64,000 nucleotides of DNA from Neoarius graeffei (Eukaryota; Chordata; Actinopteri; Siluriformes; Ariidae). Under the pieces are notes generated by a model that was given only the letters and a program-made list of their open reading frames with translations, made no database searches and had not been told where the DNA came from. The stretch is from assembly GCF_027579695.1 (NCBI RefSeq), contig NC_083590.1, forward strand, positions 21,923,110 to 21,987,109, written 5' to 3'. The position numbers and the translations under genes were made by a program. Of the stretch, positions 45,890-57,002 are shown piece after piece. Position 1 is the stretch's first letter. Each line of letters opens with the position of its first letter.

Positions 45890-46680
45890 GCACAGGCTAA
45901 TGACCGAGAAACTAAGGTTTCTGTCTCCAGACTCCTCCTCTTCCACACTGCACACTCGCCACAGTATTTTTCACTCCGACTTTTAAATTAAAAAGTCTTT
46001 TAAGTTACTTTTAAAATCAACATCAACCGCGACACACAACGGAGCGACCTGTCAGCCAAAATTCTCTCAAAATCTTCCACTTTTAACGAAGCAAACCTGG
46101 CAGCCATGTTTGTTTACAAGCTGTCACTACTTGCTAGCGCAGAAGTTTTACATCTACATTGTGTCTCTCTTCCCGTTTTTCGATGTCCGTTGGTATGTTT
46201 TTCTCTTGTAAATATGTGTGAAGAATATCTAATGACATTTTGGTAGCCTTTCGGGTGTTCAGTGTGTCTTTTTAATTTCAGTTTTCAGTTTATTTATTGA
46301 GTGCTTAATTATATCCTAGCTAATCCTAGCAGTAGCACTGGATTAGCCTCATCTTTTCTCTTTCCCAGCAGACAAATAAATTATTCTGCGCATGCGCATG
46401 AGAAAACTTTTGTCATTGGATCTTCGCATGAGCTCTGACGTGTGACGTCATGTTGTCTTGACAATGTACAATATTGCACGCTCGTTCTCCATTGCGGAGA
46501 GCGGCGTAATACATGGAGGATAAGCGATATGATGACAATATTGCATGCCATCAATAAACCCACTAGAAGGGAATAAAATGCATGTTTTTATTCCATGGAA
46601 AAAGTGGCCCGTATGTATAATAATGCTTACGGATTTAATAATGTACGTATAGGTTCTTAGCATAAGTTTATACACCTCTC
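45890..46680. mobile_element. Probable transposon-derived sequence, boundaries unclear
   Basis: Bases 46383-46600 include TGCGCATGCGCATGAG, GACGTGTGACGTCATG and ATTCCATGGAAAAAGTGG, which look like a MITE arm. The AT-flanked element at 44795 may sit inside an older element extending to here. No gene is seen. Confidence 0.3.
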
Positions 46681-47116
46681 CAATGGAAACCAGCGTCAGC
46701 TGACTGGATCTTGTGTTTAGTAAAGCTATCTATCGATCCATTAATGATTAGGAGTTCAAATCGTCACTCTTTAACCTTCATCTGCTCAGCGCTGCTCCAT
46801 AAGACTGAAGAATCAAAGTGTGAAATTAGAAACGAGGTAGTGCAAGTGCAGATGTGATCTAAGGTCGTGGTGGTGGTGGTGGTAGTAATAGTTTTATGCA
46901 CTTAATAGATATTATACCAATCCAATTAAATCAGGAGAGCAGATATGGGTGCGGGTAATTTTCCCGGCTCCACCACCCTCCCGTAATCATGCAGGTGAAA
47001 AGTGTTACGGGAAAGGAATGTTTGAGTACCGTTAAAAGCGTTTAGCTGATGACCGATGTCTGAGCGCGCTCTGTGTTAAGGCATGGACGCTGTTTTTATA
47101 GTAACTTGAGTGGCAG

Positions 47117-47160
<44 letters not shown>

Positions 47161-48327
47161 TGAAGTAGTTAGCTGGGTGTGTAAGATATTCCAGTAGCGA
47201 TGCGTTGCTAAAGAATTCAAAAGATGTTACATGTCCATGTTATCAGCAAAGGTCTAATGTTAGCTTACACACACACACACCTAATCCAAGACACACCCCT
47301 GCTCTAACTTCAGCTCTTGAGCACTCTGACCACACACAGATCGTTCTGTGGTTGTAATCCGCAGAGCCAGGAGAGTGTCTTAGTGTGTGTAATGCGCTGG
47401 GTCGAGCACAAGTCCTCTCGGAGGATGTCTCTGCTTCCATTAGGCCTGCGCTCGCTGGCTTTTAGGGAGCGAGCGAGCGAGCGAGCGAGTGAGTGAGCAA
47501 GCGAGCACTTGTCTGTGAGTGTGTCTCGAGTGTGTGTGCGTGCGTTCAGGGAGCTGTGATGAGCGCAGTTACGGTTGCTCGGTGAAGGTCAGACACTCGG
47601 AGGAAAATGAAGCGATGGGTGAATTGAAGCGAGGAAGTGTGTGTGTGTGTGTGTGTGTTAAGGTTCAAGGGATGTTGTAAGGTTGAATGGTAAATACTGC
47701 TGTTCGTGTGTGTGTGAGCTGAATCCTGTTAATTATATGACTCTGTGAGAAACTGATCTGATAAGGTGTGTGTGTGTGTGGGGGGGGGCACCTGTCATCA
47801 GTTTAAAAAGCTTCCGATGCAGGATGTGCTGGAGACCTAACAGGAAACTGAGGCATGATTATAATTAAAGGGATAAACAAATTTAAAGCATGGGGTTTTA
47901 GAAGGAAGGAATAAAACACACTTTTGTGTGCGCGTGTGTGCGGTTATAGGAAAATAATCAGCATGAGGATGATGTAATGAGCCTCGGAACAAAGCAAAGA
48001 TACGGTTTCCACCCATCGTTTTCCAGTAATACCACGCTGTTTGTTTGTAACAGAATGACGCTTCGTATTTTTATCCGTTTTATGCTGCAGTTACATTGAA
48101 CGGCATGGAATATCACTGACTTGCATTAGAACCGCTATAAAGTCGTTCCATCCTCATCGCCAGCCTCTCTCTCTCTTTTTTTTTCTCCTCCCCCTTAATC
48201 TCTTTTGAAGTGAATCAGAAAAAAAAAAACGCACCTTGTCATGTTCTGAGAAACCACAAACCTCTCCATCCTGATGAAGGTGAAGGAAAAGATTTTCTGT
48301 GGTGTTTTTATTTTAATCTATTGAACA
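46681..48327. other. Intron with microsatellites
   Basis: It holds (GT)n at 47119-47158, a (GAGC)n run at 47468-47507, (GT)n at 47638-47658 and a GT plus G-run at 47767-47788. No gene is recognised. Confidence 0.55.
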
Positions 48328-48930
48328 GTTATTCCACCAAATCGAGTCGTACATGAGCTGCAGCTATAAGCCGTGTACGACGAGATTGAGTGGAATAACA
48401 CTTTTATTCTATCCACGTTGACTGGATTTTGAGAAACGGAGTTTTTTTTTTTTTGCGCAAATTCGACGAATAAAAACTTTTTATACAAAACGTCCGACAA
48501 AATCATTTCCGCTTCGACAGACTTCTTAACACACTACCGATGGCTGCACGAATTGACTTTTTAGTGGGCTTTTTATAGACAGTGCCGTCTTGCTGTCGAG
48601 GTATAGAACAGCTTTAGCCATTTATTTCATTCTTCCTTGGACATTTCAGTTCTGTAACTTTCAAACTTCTTTTTGGCGCTTTTGAACCAGTCTAAAAAAA
48701 TTCAACAAATTTTAATACTTAAAGGGGCACCAAATATAATATATACAGTTGCTGATGTGACAAAGTAACGTATTCTTAAGTATTCTATCAAATTTATATA
48801 CTAGAAAACAACGAAATATCTTGGTAATTGTAAATATAATAGTCGGTACGCTAAACGGCACAAGAGTCGCCATTTTTAAAAGACCGTGACATCAGCCCTA
48901 CCCACTGCACTAGGAGAGAAGCGTGTAATC

Positions 48931-49105
48931 ATGGCGTCGGGCGCATCAAGTGAAAGCGACAGCTCTGTCGAATCATACGAAGAGATCCCGCAAGACACAC
49001 TGCAAGCAGGCTATGGCTTAGAAGGGTACCAGTTTGAACCTAGGAGAGGTACTCTCGACTCTGGTGATGACGAAAGAAGAGAAGAAAGCTCGAACTCGCT
49101 TGGTG
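48931..49105 (+). pseudogene. P2X7-C-terminal-like protein, first-exon remnant
   Basis: The ATG opens MASGASSESDSSVESYEEIP, followed by YGLEGYQFEPRRG and an acidic, Ser-rich stretch. A Ser/Asp/Glu-rich start with a Y.(F/Y)EP block is how many fish proteins annotated as P2X purinoceptor 7-like begin, upstream of their Cys-rich domain. The exon is cut before its splice site by the deletion junction. Not a P2X channel itself; only the similarity is claimed. Confidence 0.5.
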
Positions 49106-49200
49106 TTTTTCAGCGGAAACGACTGAAAAGACACGTCTGGAGGATCGTTATGCTTTCCATCGGTCCTGTTATTACACCCGAAAGCAACACACTGTGGCAT
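49105..49200 (-). pseudogene. THAP-domain exon remnant
   Basis: The minus-strand ATG opens MPQCVAFGCNNRTDG and continues PPDVSFQSFPLKN. This is the start of a C2CH THAP finger (C-x4-C, then the SF..FPLK strand). The second half is lost at the deletion junction. Confidence 0.65.
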
Positions 49201-49685
49201 TGTGTAGCCGATCACTTACAATTCATCCTACTTTCCGATTCACACGTGCTATTCCCAACCTCAATGAGCCAACACAACTGGGCACATACATACGTCATGA
49301 GTGTTACGCAGAGAAAATGAACGTGCATTCTGATTGGATAAAATTAATATCATGGCGGGCTGTTCAAACTGCGGAAATAGTTTGCTCGAGCTACTTTCAA
49401 AACACTATAACTTTCCAACCTTAGAACAAAAAACTTTTGTAAGTCTTGAATAAGTTTCGTTAATGTGTGTTTTATTGTTATATTTACTCTATATATTGCC
49501 CTCTGTTCCCCTTTAAAAATGAAGAATGTAAATGATAATTCTTGAAAAATTAAAAAAAGACACGGTCTTACGATCAAATACTTTCATTCTATATTTTGTT
49601 GCGCTTTTTTTGGGGGGGGGGTGTTTTCGAGTCGAGTTTTTATTTCGATTGACTGGACTGGAGCGTGAAGCAGGCGGTATGGAGC

Positions 49686-50710
49686 ACTTGCATGTGACGT
49701 CACAGCCGATCCAGGTTGTGACAGACGCCATCTTGTCGGTCAAACGCCATATTCCGCCTTCTACTTCTACTTCTGGTTCTACTTCTGCTTTTACTTCTAC
49801 CTTTTCTTCTGGAAAACCCTACTATATACAATTCTACTACAACGGCTGCGGCTACAAGCTCTCCCTACCTGTGCACGTTTTTTATGGTTTTTGTGTGTAT
49901 TTTTACGTGTTGTTCGTCTGTACCGGACTTCAATATCCACTACAACCGTATGGACTTACTGGACATTGGTTTCCAGCAGAAAATGACGGTTTGTAGCGAT
50001 TTCCATCGCATGCACAACATTCCGGAGGAGAGAAAAAAAAAATTCCGGACGAGATAGCGAGACCAGCGGGGTCTCCGTTGATTGTTATCGGAAGCAAAGC
50101 GAAGGAGGCGGCGCCGGGAGCCGAAGCAAAAGCGAGGCTGCAGAGCCGGCCTGTTGACTAAGCTCAGAAAACAGCCACTCAAACCTCCACTGCCAAGCCT
50201 CTACCTCTCCAACGCCAGATCCATGTAAACAAGACGGACGATTTGGAATTACAGCTGGAATTACCTTATTCTATTCTCTAATCGGCTGGTCAGTGCTATA
50301 CTCAATACTTAAGTGACTTACCCATTCAATGAGGATTCTTGTTTACAAGATGCCACATCTGAGTCGCTGACAAATCCTGAATTTCTGTAGAGATAACTGT
50401 GCAGAGATTTATAAGCACGCAGTGCTTCACCACTGAACAGCGAGGGAAAGTTAATGAGGTAATTATACACGTCTGGGTATTCCACAGGCAGTTCAAAATC
50501 CGGTCGTGAAAACTCCGGAAAGCCATAAGGGTCACAAATCTGTAGATCGTTTATTTTAGACATATATCTAGTTATCTGTTCATTAGAAAAATGAGCCGTG
50601 TAGTCCGTCGGTTGAAATTGATCCATTCTGTACACGAGTGCAGCAGGATTCAGCGGTGTTTTTGACCGACAAGATGGCGGTTGTGTACTTTCCGGTCACA
50701 TGACTGCAAG
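49686..50710. mobile_element. THAP/YqaJ-type transposon relative
   Basis: The left CTTGCATGTGACGTCAC and the complement of the right, CTTGCAGTCATGTGACCGG, are inverted. Inside both ends, GCCATCTTGTCGGTCAAA occurs in opposite orientations. The general layout matches 44795-45886. The minus strand holds a YqaJ-like exon. The left end has (TTCTAC)n-like sequence at 49759-49810 and no recognisable THAP exon. The target duplication is unresolved. Confidence 0.6.
50322..50626 (-). pseudogene. YqaJ/SWIM-type recombinase first exon
   Basis: The ATG at 50626 opens MDQFQPTDYTAHFSNEQITR. The middle reads ICDPYGFPEF and the end PDVYNYLINFPSLFSGEALR then AYKSLHSYLYRNSGFVSD. The VYNYL..PS.(F/Y)(S/T).E.L.AYKSL.(S/A)Y block is the familiar N-terminal signature of multicopy fish SWIM/YqaJ-type proteins. 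The exon ends at AATGG|GTAAGTC. Function, probably DNA processing by an exonuclease domain, is inferred from the family. Confidence 0.6.
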
Positions 50711-50945
50711 ATCTCTATTGGGCGAAAAAATATTCTATGAGCTATTTCTGTTTCTTTTAAATACTTGATAATTTTTTTGGGTTTTGTTCTCAAGTAGAGT
50801 TTTTATTTCGTGCTCGGTTGGTTCAGCAACACGCTCCGCCGTTTTGTTTTTCTCTACTCACGGTATGAGCTGATAGCCTAGTAGTAGAGTAGCCAATCAG
50901 AGCGCACGATTGCTCATATCCGGTGAACGTGGAGAGAATAGTTAT

Positions 50946-51486
50946 TATTACTTCTTTTTATTGTGTGCCACTTCCTCTTTGTGCATCATGAGTACAGGAA
51001 TGATAACGTATTCGAATTTAGTAGAACCTGTGGTAGCAGGAACGCCTGTCAGAGCTGCTCTTAACTGAAACGACCAGTCAGATTTAAGGATTCGGCTGCG
51101 CTGTGGTGTCAATTGTTTACTGGAAAATAGTTTCCATGGCGTGCTGTTCTATATTAAACACCGATAAGGGGAGGAATCACCAATTTGTCCGAATTTTTAT
51201 GATCGCATGATCAGAGGGTTTCGCACCTTTTCATGCTTTCGCCTGGTGAACAGACTTGTGCTTATTCTTTCGATGCGCTTTCATATTTGTTCAGAAAAAG
51301 TAAACCGCATGCAACTTGGATGTTGAACAGGGTGAGCTTGATTTCCCGAGCACTAACGGTGCTTCAGAAAAGGCTGCGTGTGGAGAAATGGAGTGTCGGG
51401 TGAGGGATGATGTTTTTAAGTGACCACACTGTTTATTATTGCAGTATAATGTACAACTGATTATAAGCACTGGCAGTGAGACACAG

Positions 51487-51530
<44 letters not shown>

Positions 51531-51915
51531 TCTGAAGCGTGATATTGAAACATATAAAGTGAAGCCTTCCATGAAACCCTTACAGCAGACAGGCAATTTA
51601 GTGCTCATTGGTGTGTGTGTGTGTGTGTGTGTGTGTTTTGTGTGTGTGTGAGATCAGATCTGCCACTGACCCTCTGCTTATTTATTTGTCTCTCACGCTC
51701 TGTCTCGACTGAAGCGCTGTGTGTTAAAGTGGTGGAGCCTATGTTGTTGAGTAACACTTGACCGAACGTGATCTTGCACCTTAATCAGCCTCTGTGTGGG
51801 TGTGTGGGGGGGATCGGTTTGTAGCTGTGAAAAGGTCGATGGCAGATTATCAGATGTTACCTCATGAGCTTCAGGGAGGCTCTTTAATCTCACCCACTTA
51901 TTATTAACATTGATT

Positions 51916-51950
<35 letters not shown>

Positions 51951-52358
51951 AACTGTTGAGTTGCAGTCAGCTGGTTAATTAGTTAGGTAATTATGTACAG
52001 ATTGTGCAGTCATTTTTTCCCGAGACTCTGATTTAAGAGGACCTTTCCCTATTGTGTCCCTTCTTTCCCAGCATGCCTCGGTCACCATTTTCACCTGCTT
52101 CCCTCTCATATAACACCCCCCACCACACACACACACACACACTTAATGGACTATTGACTTAGTTCAAGGCCATTTTATGCTCTCTCTCTCTCTCGCTCTC
52201 TCTCTGATCCTGAACTAGTGATAAGAGGGACTTGAAGACATGTTTAATAGGGAGGATATGGTTGAAATGACAGAGTAAAAAGATGACTGGAGGCAGCACT
52301 CCCGGTCTGGAGGGGTCATTTAGTTGGCGCCAGGCCTCAATCCCCTGTCTGTCTGTCT

Positions 52359-52398
<40 letters not shown>

Positions 52399-52422
52399 TT
52401 GTATGTTGTGTGTGTGTATATA
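50946..52422. other. Intron with microsatellites
   Basis: (GT)n runs lie at 51489-51528 and 51611-51634. A GT/GA run lies at 51917-51950, (CA)n at 52124-52141 and (CT)n at 52362-52394. No gene is recognised. Confidence 0.55.
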
Positions 52423-52424
52423 TA

Positions 52425-53536
52425 CAGTACTGTGCAAAAGTCTTAGGCACCCTATTGTTTTTTTTCATACAAACTTTGTTATAGATTTCTATTTTATGGT
52501 TTATATGTTATCAGTTCTTCAACAAAAAAAATATTTTCGAGTTCCAAATGTTCGTCTCATTTTCCAGCACAAAATTAAATGTTACAGGAAGGAAAAAAAA
52601 AAGTTAGTATCTGAGCAGCGTATTCCATAAGAGAGCACTTTTCAGATTAAAAAAGAAAACATAATGAAGGCTGCTGGGTTTTGGTGCAAAATGAAGACGC
52701 GAGTGTGACAGTCAAAGTGTCCAGAAGAACTGGGGCTGGTTCTGGAAGATGCTCAGTAAAACCTACAGCTCATTTCCGCATAAAACTGCACTCACTGGAC
52801 CTGAGAGTACTTTTTTTTTTTAAAGGAACAGTCCACCGTATTTCCATAATGAAATATGCTCTTATCTGAATTGAGACGAGCTGCTCCGTACCTCTCCGAG
52901 CTTTGCACGACCTCCCAGTCAGTCAGACGCGCTGTCACTCCTGTTTACTCCTGGTTCTGCACGCTTCGCTTCGACAGCGCATTGATACCTTCACTCAGGA
53001 GTGACGGTATCAATGCGCTGTCGAAGCGCGCAGAAGGTGTTAGTACGCCTGTCATTATAGTGCGGACTTTCCATAGCATAGAAAATCGCCACGTTTCAAT
53101 TTGTGTAACTGAACTTGTTTCATATCACTGGTCATATAAACCTATGTAAACAGGAAAAACGCGGAAGAGTTTGGTCGCATCTAACTACAGCCCCAAAAAA
53201 TACCATTGGCCATGCTGAGCCTAGCTACATTGCTAACAGGAGTGACAGCGCGTCTGACTGACTGGGAGGTCGCGCAAAGCTCGGAGAGGTACGGAGCAGC
53301 TCGTCTCAATTCAGATAAGAGCATATTTCATTATGGAAATACGGTGGACTGTTCCTTTAAGCAAAGTCAATAATTGGTCTCAGACCAAATATTGACTTGG
53401 TTTCATTTATTATGGCTCACTGCTTCCTGTTTACGGTATGTTTTTAATGCTGAAACATTTCATTTCGTTATTTTTTTTTAAGCCATTTTTGTTTGACAGC
53501 ATTTCTTTACGTGCCTAAAACTTTTGCACAGTACTG
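52425..53536. mobile_element. Tc1/mariner-like element, carrying a MITE
   Basis: The left CAGTACTGTGCAAAAGTCTT and the complement of the right, CAGTACTGTGCAAAAGTTTT, are inverted. TA flanks both sides (52423-52424, 53537-53538). These ends are familiar from vertebrate Tc1-like elements. The remaining interior has no intact transposase. It contains the TTAA element at 52824-53356. Confidence 0.8.
52824..53356. mobile_element. TTAA-flanked MITE with very long inverted repeats
   Basis: The left arm begins AGGAACAGTCCACCGTATTT and is repeated in inverted form at the right over at least 130 bases. A second inner palindrome centres near 52998 (GATACCTTCACTC..GAGTGACGGTATC). TTAA flanks it at 52820-52823 and 53357-53360. 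No gene is present. Confidence 0.85.
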
Positions 53537-54107
53537 TACGTGTATAGCAGTTCTGACAAGCATGCGCTTGCTTTCCCCTGTATTACTTGACTGGTTTCTT
53601 GTGTATTTTAACCTGAGTGTTGTTCAAACAGTGTGTTCGATGGCATGACCGAGTGAAAAAGCACGATGACTGACTTTTATAACCCAAGCTGCTGTCTGTG
53701 TCCAAAGCGTTTCATCTCTTTGCGGCTACATCCACGTTAATATATTTTTAGTTTTAAAACACATCACTTTTCCGACGTTTACACCTCGCGTTCACACTAC
53801 TTTGCCAAGCCCCAAAACCGGAAACTTTTAGAAACGAAGCTAAAGCGCTCGTCTGGACGGAGATCGTTTTGGGTTTAAGGGACATGGGACATGGATTTTT
53901 TTCTGGGTATAATTATGTATAAAGGACATAAGAAATGCCATCTAAATCACTGCAGGGCGTCAAAAATGTGAAAATCATCACATTATTCAACTTTTTTATA
54001 CATCAGCGTAAAACAATGATTCGTTAATTAGCTAAGCGGTCACGTGACGTCACAAAAACTTTCCAAGGAGCCAGCGCTTGGGAATCTAATGTAAACAGGT
54101 TACCGAA

Positions 54108-54301
54108 ATGGACACCATCGACAGTGATATTCCCGATGTTTCACAGAGATGTGAAGTTAGACCCTATCAATTCGAGCCGATAGCTGGAAATTCACATGAA
54201 CATGGATCTTGTCTTTACTCTGACGGGTCAGATGATTCTGAGAGTGAGAGTTCATTCAATCCCCATGAAACTGAAAGCGGTCGGCTGGATAACACTTCCT
54301 G
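54108..54301 (+). pseudogene. P2X7-C-terminal-like protein, first exon
   Basis: The frame runs MDTIDSDIPDVSQRCEVRPY, then QFEPIAGNSHEHG, an acidic Ser/Asp stretch (SDGSDDSESESSF) and RLDNTSW. It ends at TCCTG|GTAAGTT in phase 2. The (R/K).Y.(F/Y)EP block, the acidic linker and an exon ending in a Trp codon, ahead of the expected Cys-rich domain, match the exon at 63094-63311. Exon 2 is not found. Confidence 0.6.
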
Positions 54302-54707
54302 GTAAGTTAAAAACAATTCTGCTCAAAGGCTAATGATCTGTTGAAAGAAGTATTATTTTTGTATCATACATTGAAAGTTCATCATAGATCTAGCTAAAGT
54401 CCGTTGCAAGCTATTTTTTTTTTTTTTTGCTGATATTTTTCGAGATTGATTGAGATACAATGCTTCCAGAGTCCGAGATGAAAACATTCAAAATGGCGAA
54501 ACGAGTCAGAATTATGATAATCAATAATTGATACACCCAAAATTATAATACTAATCCTTACCGCATGAGGCCCATGGTAAAACCACACTTCCAGGAGGGG
54601 CTGCCGTCTGCCTCCCAAGCCGGCCGAGAGCGCTCCTCGTCGGGCACGGCCAGGCGGGCGAATGCCCTGGTCCGTCCGCCCTGTCTAAAAAATAATGGTA
54701 CAACTCC

Positions 54708-54987
54708 CTCCGAGTGAAGATATCAATGCGCTGTTGAAGCCCGCAGAAGGTGTTAGTACGCCTGTCATTATAGTGCGGACTTTCCATAGCATAGAAAATC
54801 GCTACGTTTCAATTTGTGTAACTGAACTTGTTTCATGTCACTGGTCATATAAACCTATGTAAACAGGAAAAACGCGGAAGAGTTTGGTCGCATCTAACTA
54901 CAGCCCCAAAAAATACCATTGGCCATACTGAGCCTAGCTACATTGCTAACAGGAGTGACAGCGCGTCTGACTGACTGGGAGGTCGCA
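54708..54987 (+). mobile_element. Partial copy of the 52824-53356 MITE
   Basis: It matches about 53000-53274 closely, including ATCAATGCGCTGT, GTTAGTACGCCTGTCATTAT and CAGGAGTGACAGCGCGTC. The outer inverted ends are absent. A GC-rich patch of unknown origin precedes it at 54590-54690. Confidence 0.8.
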
Positions 54988-55307
54988 ATACACCATGATG
55001 TTCAATGTACGTTAAACACTCTAAAAACGAAACAATTTTCTTGTCATCCAAGACACAAAAACTATTTTGTCGCATTCGTCATCATCACGATTCACACTTC
55101 TCCATATTCATCTACCCGCTTGTGCTGTGCCCGAAAGTTTTTGTGATGTATGATCACGGCTCTTCCGGTTGTAAAATATGCATATCGGAGCTCGAGCAGA
55201 AATGCCATATAATCATCACGAATATAACGATTTTGCTGAATTTAATAGATGATTTTGTATTTGTTGATGCAATTATTTCATATTTTTAATGGAAATAAAC
55301 TGATATA

Positions 55308-55682
55308 GGCAGCACGGTGGTGTAGTGGTTAGCGCTGTTGCCTCACAGCAAGAAGGTCTGGGTTCGAGCCCTGGGGCCGGCGAGGGCCTTTCTGTGCGGA
55401 GTTTGCATGTTCTCCCCGTGTCCGTGTGGGTTTCCTCCGGGTGCTCCGGTTTCCCCCACAGTCCAAAGACATGCAGGTTAGGTTAACTGGTGACTCTAAA
55501 TTGAGCGTAGGTGTGAATGTGAGTGTGAGTGGTTGTCTGTGTCTATGTGTCAGCCCTGTGATGACCTGGTGACTTGTCCAGGGTGTACCCCGCCTTTCGC
55601 TTGTAGTCAGCTGGGATAGGCTCCAGCTTGCCTGCGACCCTGTAGAAGGATAAAGCGGCTAGAGATAATGAGATGAGATGAG
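55308..55682 (+). mobile_element. Full-length SINE type 1
   Basis: It is complete from GGCAGCACGGTGGTGTAG to GATGAGATGAG. ATAAACTGATATA flanks it at 55295-55307 and 55683-55695. Confidence 0.9.
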
Positions 55683-55761
55683 ATAAACTGATATAGCGTG
55701 CATTTATGTTTCATGTCCCATATCCTTTAAAAGTAAAACGTATTAACGTGGACGTAGCTTG

Positions 55762-56740
55762 TGTCTCGGGGAGCTTTGTGTGCTCTCCTGTGTACTGCAA
55801 ACTCATTAGACCTTCTCATAGCCTGGCTGAATGGCTGTTATTCTAAACCTCCTACATTTTCACACACGCATTATATATAAACACAACACACCCTCCTGTG
55901 CCACATCAGCAGAGCCGGGCACTGGACACCTTCCTTTAATTGTGGAGTGATGCGTCTCTTGTGGCTGCTGAAACACTGAGCATTATGGGAAAGTAGGAAG
56001 GGGGACGGCCCGAGGATCGGGATGCATCTGTACGTTCATGACGGCGCAGATGCTTTCTTGTGCACATCGTCATTCCTGTTATCGTAGGGACCTCGGATTT
56101 GCTCCGAGCGGAGGAGTTTGAGAAAGTGTCCTGTTTCGATGTCCTCTAAAATTCCTTCGTTTAGGGACGGAAGGAAGGAAATTCCATAATTCATACAGAA
56201 TATACGGTATATGGATTGAGGAATAAAACTGCATTTGAACTTTATTAATTTTTTAAATTATTTTTAATATATGGTGATAAAATTGTAAAGTCTTGAAACG
56301 ATCCTGAGATGAAACTCTTCCTTCCACACATTCCCACTCGCAAATAAACAAACCCTCGAGAGCAGCGCTCCTGACTGTAAATCTACCTAATGGAACTTGA
56401 CAACCCCGAGCCGCTGCTTTCCCTTTCACGAGGAAATTGAACGCAGCACTTGAATTGATTTCACATTTTCAGGCATGGTTGCCGTGTTTATTTTCTATTT
56501 ATAGCCGCGGGTGAGGAGTCGAGTCGCGGTGATTGTAAGTGGCACGTCGTTTCACACTCGCGATGCTCTGTTTTATTTTCCTGACGAACAACTACACAAC
56601 TTCTTTTCTCAATCACGTGACACATCATACCAGGACTATGATCTCAAACAACTTTATTATGGTCTCTGATATATCGTTTTGAGCCGGCTTTGTGCGTTTT
56701 CCTTTATAAAATTCTATACACTGGATGCGGCTACTGGATG
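55762..56740. other. Repeat-free intron; possible conserved stretch
   Basis: No transposon is recognised. Bases about 56330-56540 have balanced composition and homeobox- and CCAAT-like words and might be conserved non-coding DNA. This is weakly supported. Confidence 0.3.
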
Positions 56741-57002
56741 TTAAAGGGAAACTGAAGGCGTTTTTTTTTTTAATCAAAATTATATTTCTCTCATTTTATT
56801 AAATATCGGAATGCATTTCTGATCACTATTTTGTCGCTGCTATAGCAAGTTCTGAGTGTTTGAAATATGCTCTGTAATATATCAGTCCATATGTCAAAGA
56901 AATGGCTGTAAACGAGATTCGTTGAGACCTGTGCGAGACATCGTAGGACGGAAGTAAAATGTACAGCGGAAATCAAAGTCACCAACATCTGCCAACGTTC
57001 CA

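Larger units (their letters stand above)
48723..49512. mobile_element. TTAA-flanked two-gene transposon, deletion derivative
   Basis: TTAA lies at 48719-48722 and 49513-49516. The left AGGGGCACCAAATATAATAT and the complement of the right, AAGGGGAACAGAGGGCAATATA, are inverted. The left part holds a + strand P2X7-like exon and the right part a minus-strand THAP exon, fused back to back near 49105. TTAA targets with a THAP protein suggest the Kolobok superfamily. piggyBac also uses TTAA but has no THAP domain. Confidence 0.7.
48328..50945. mobile_element. Foldback-ended element carrying two nested transposons
   Basis: The left end TTATTCCACCAAATCGAGTC and the right end GGTGAACGTGGAGAGAATAG match the two ends of 31648-32165. 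Collinear pieces in between (AAACGTCCGACAAAATCATTT, GATAATTCTTGAAAAATTAA, CCGTTTTGTTTTTCTCTAC) show it is the same family. It is opened by the elements at 48723-49512 and 49686-50710. Confidence 0.7.
53879..55726 (+). mobile_element. TTAA-flanked element with P2X7-like exon
   Basis: TTAA lies at 53875-53878 and 55727-55730. The left end GGGACATGGGACATGG and the complement of the right, AGGATATGGGACATGAAAC, are inverted. It carries a + strand first exon at 54108-54301, a relic of the 52824 MITE at 54708-54987 and a SINE at 55308-55682. No THAP exon was recognised at its right end. Confidence 0.65.
53723..55759. mobile_element. Outer MITE of a nest
   Basis: The left GGCTACATCCACGTTAATA and the complement of the right, AAGCTACGTCCACGTTAATA, are inverted. 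Between them sits the whole TTAA element at 53879-55726. The target duplication is not clear. Confidence 0.6.

Noticed and set aside
49532..49996. 154-codon + strand frame at the left of the YqaJ-like element
   Set aside because: Ser/Thr-rich repeat coding from TTCTAC repeats followed by a non-matching stretch; no THAP or other domain seen.
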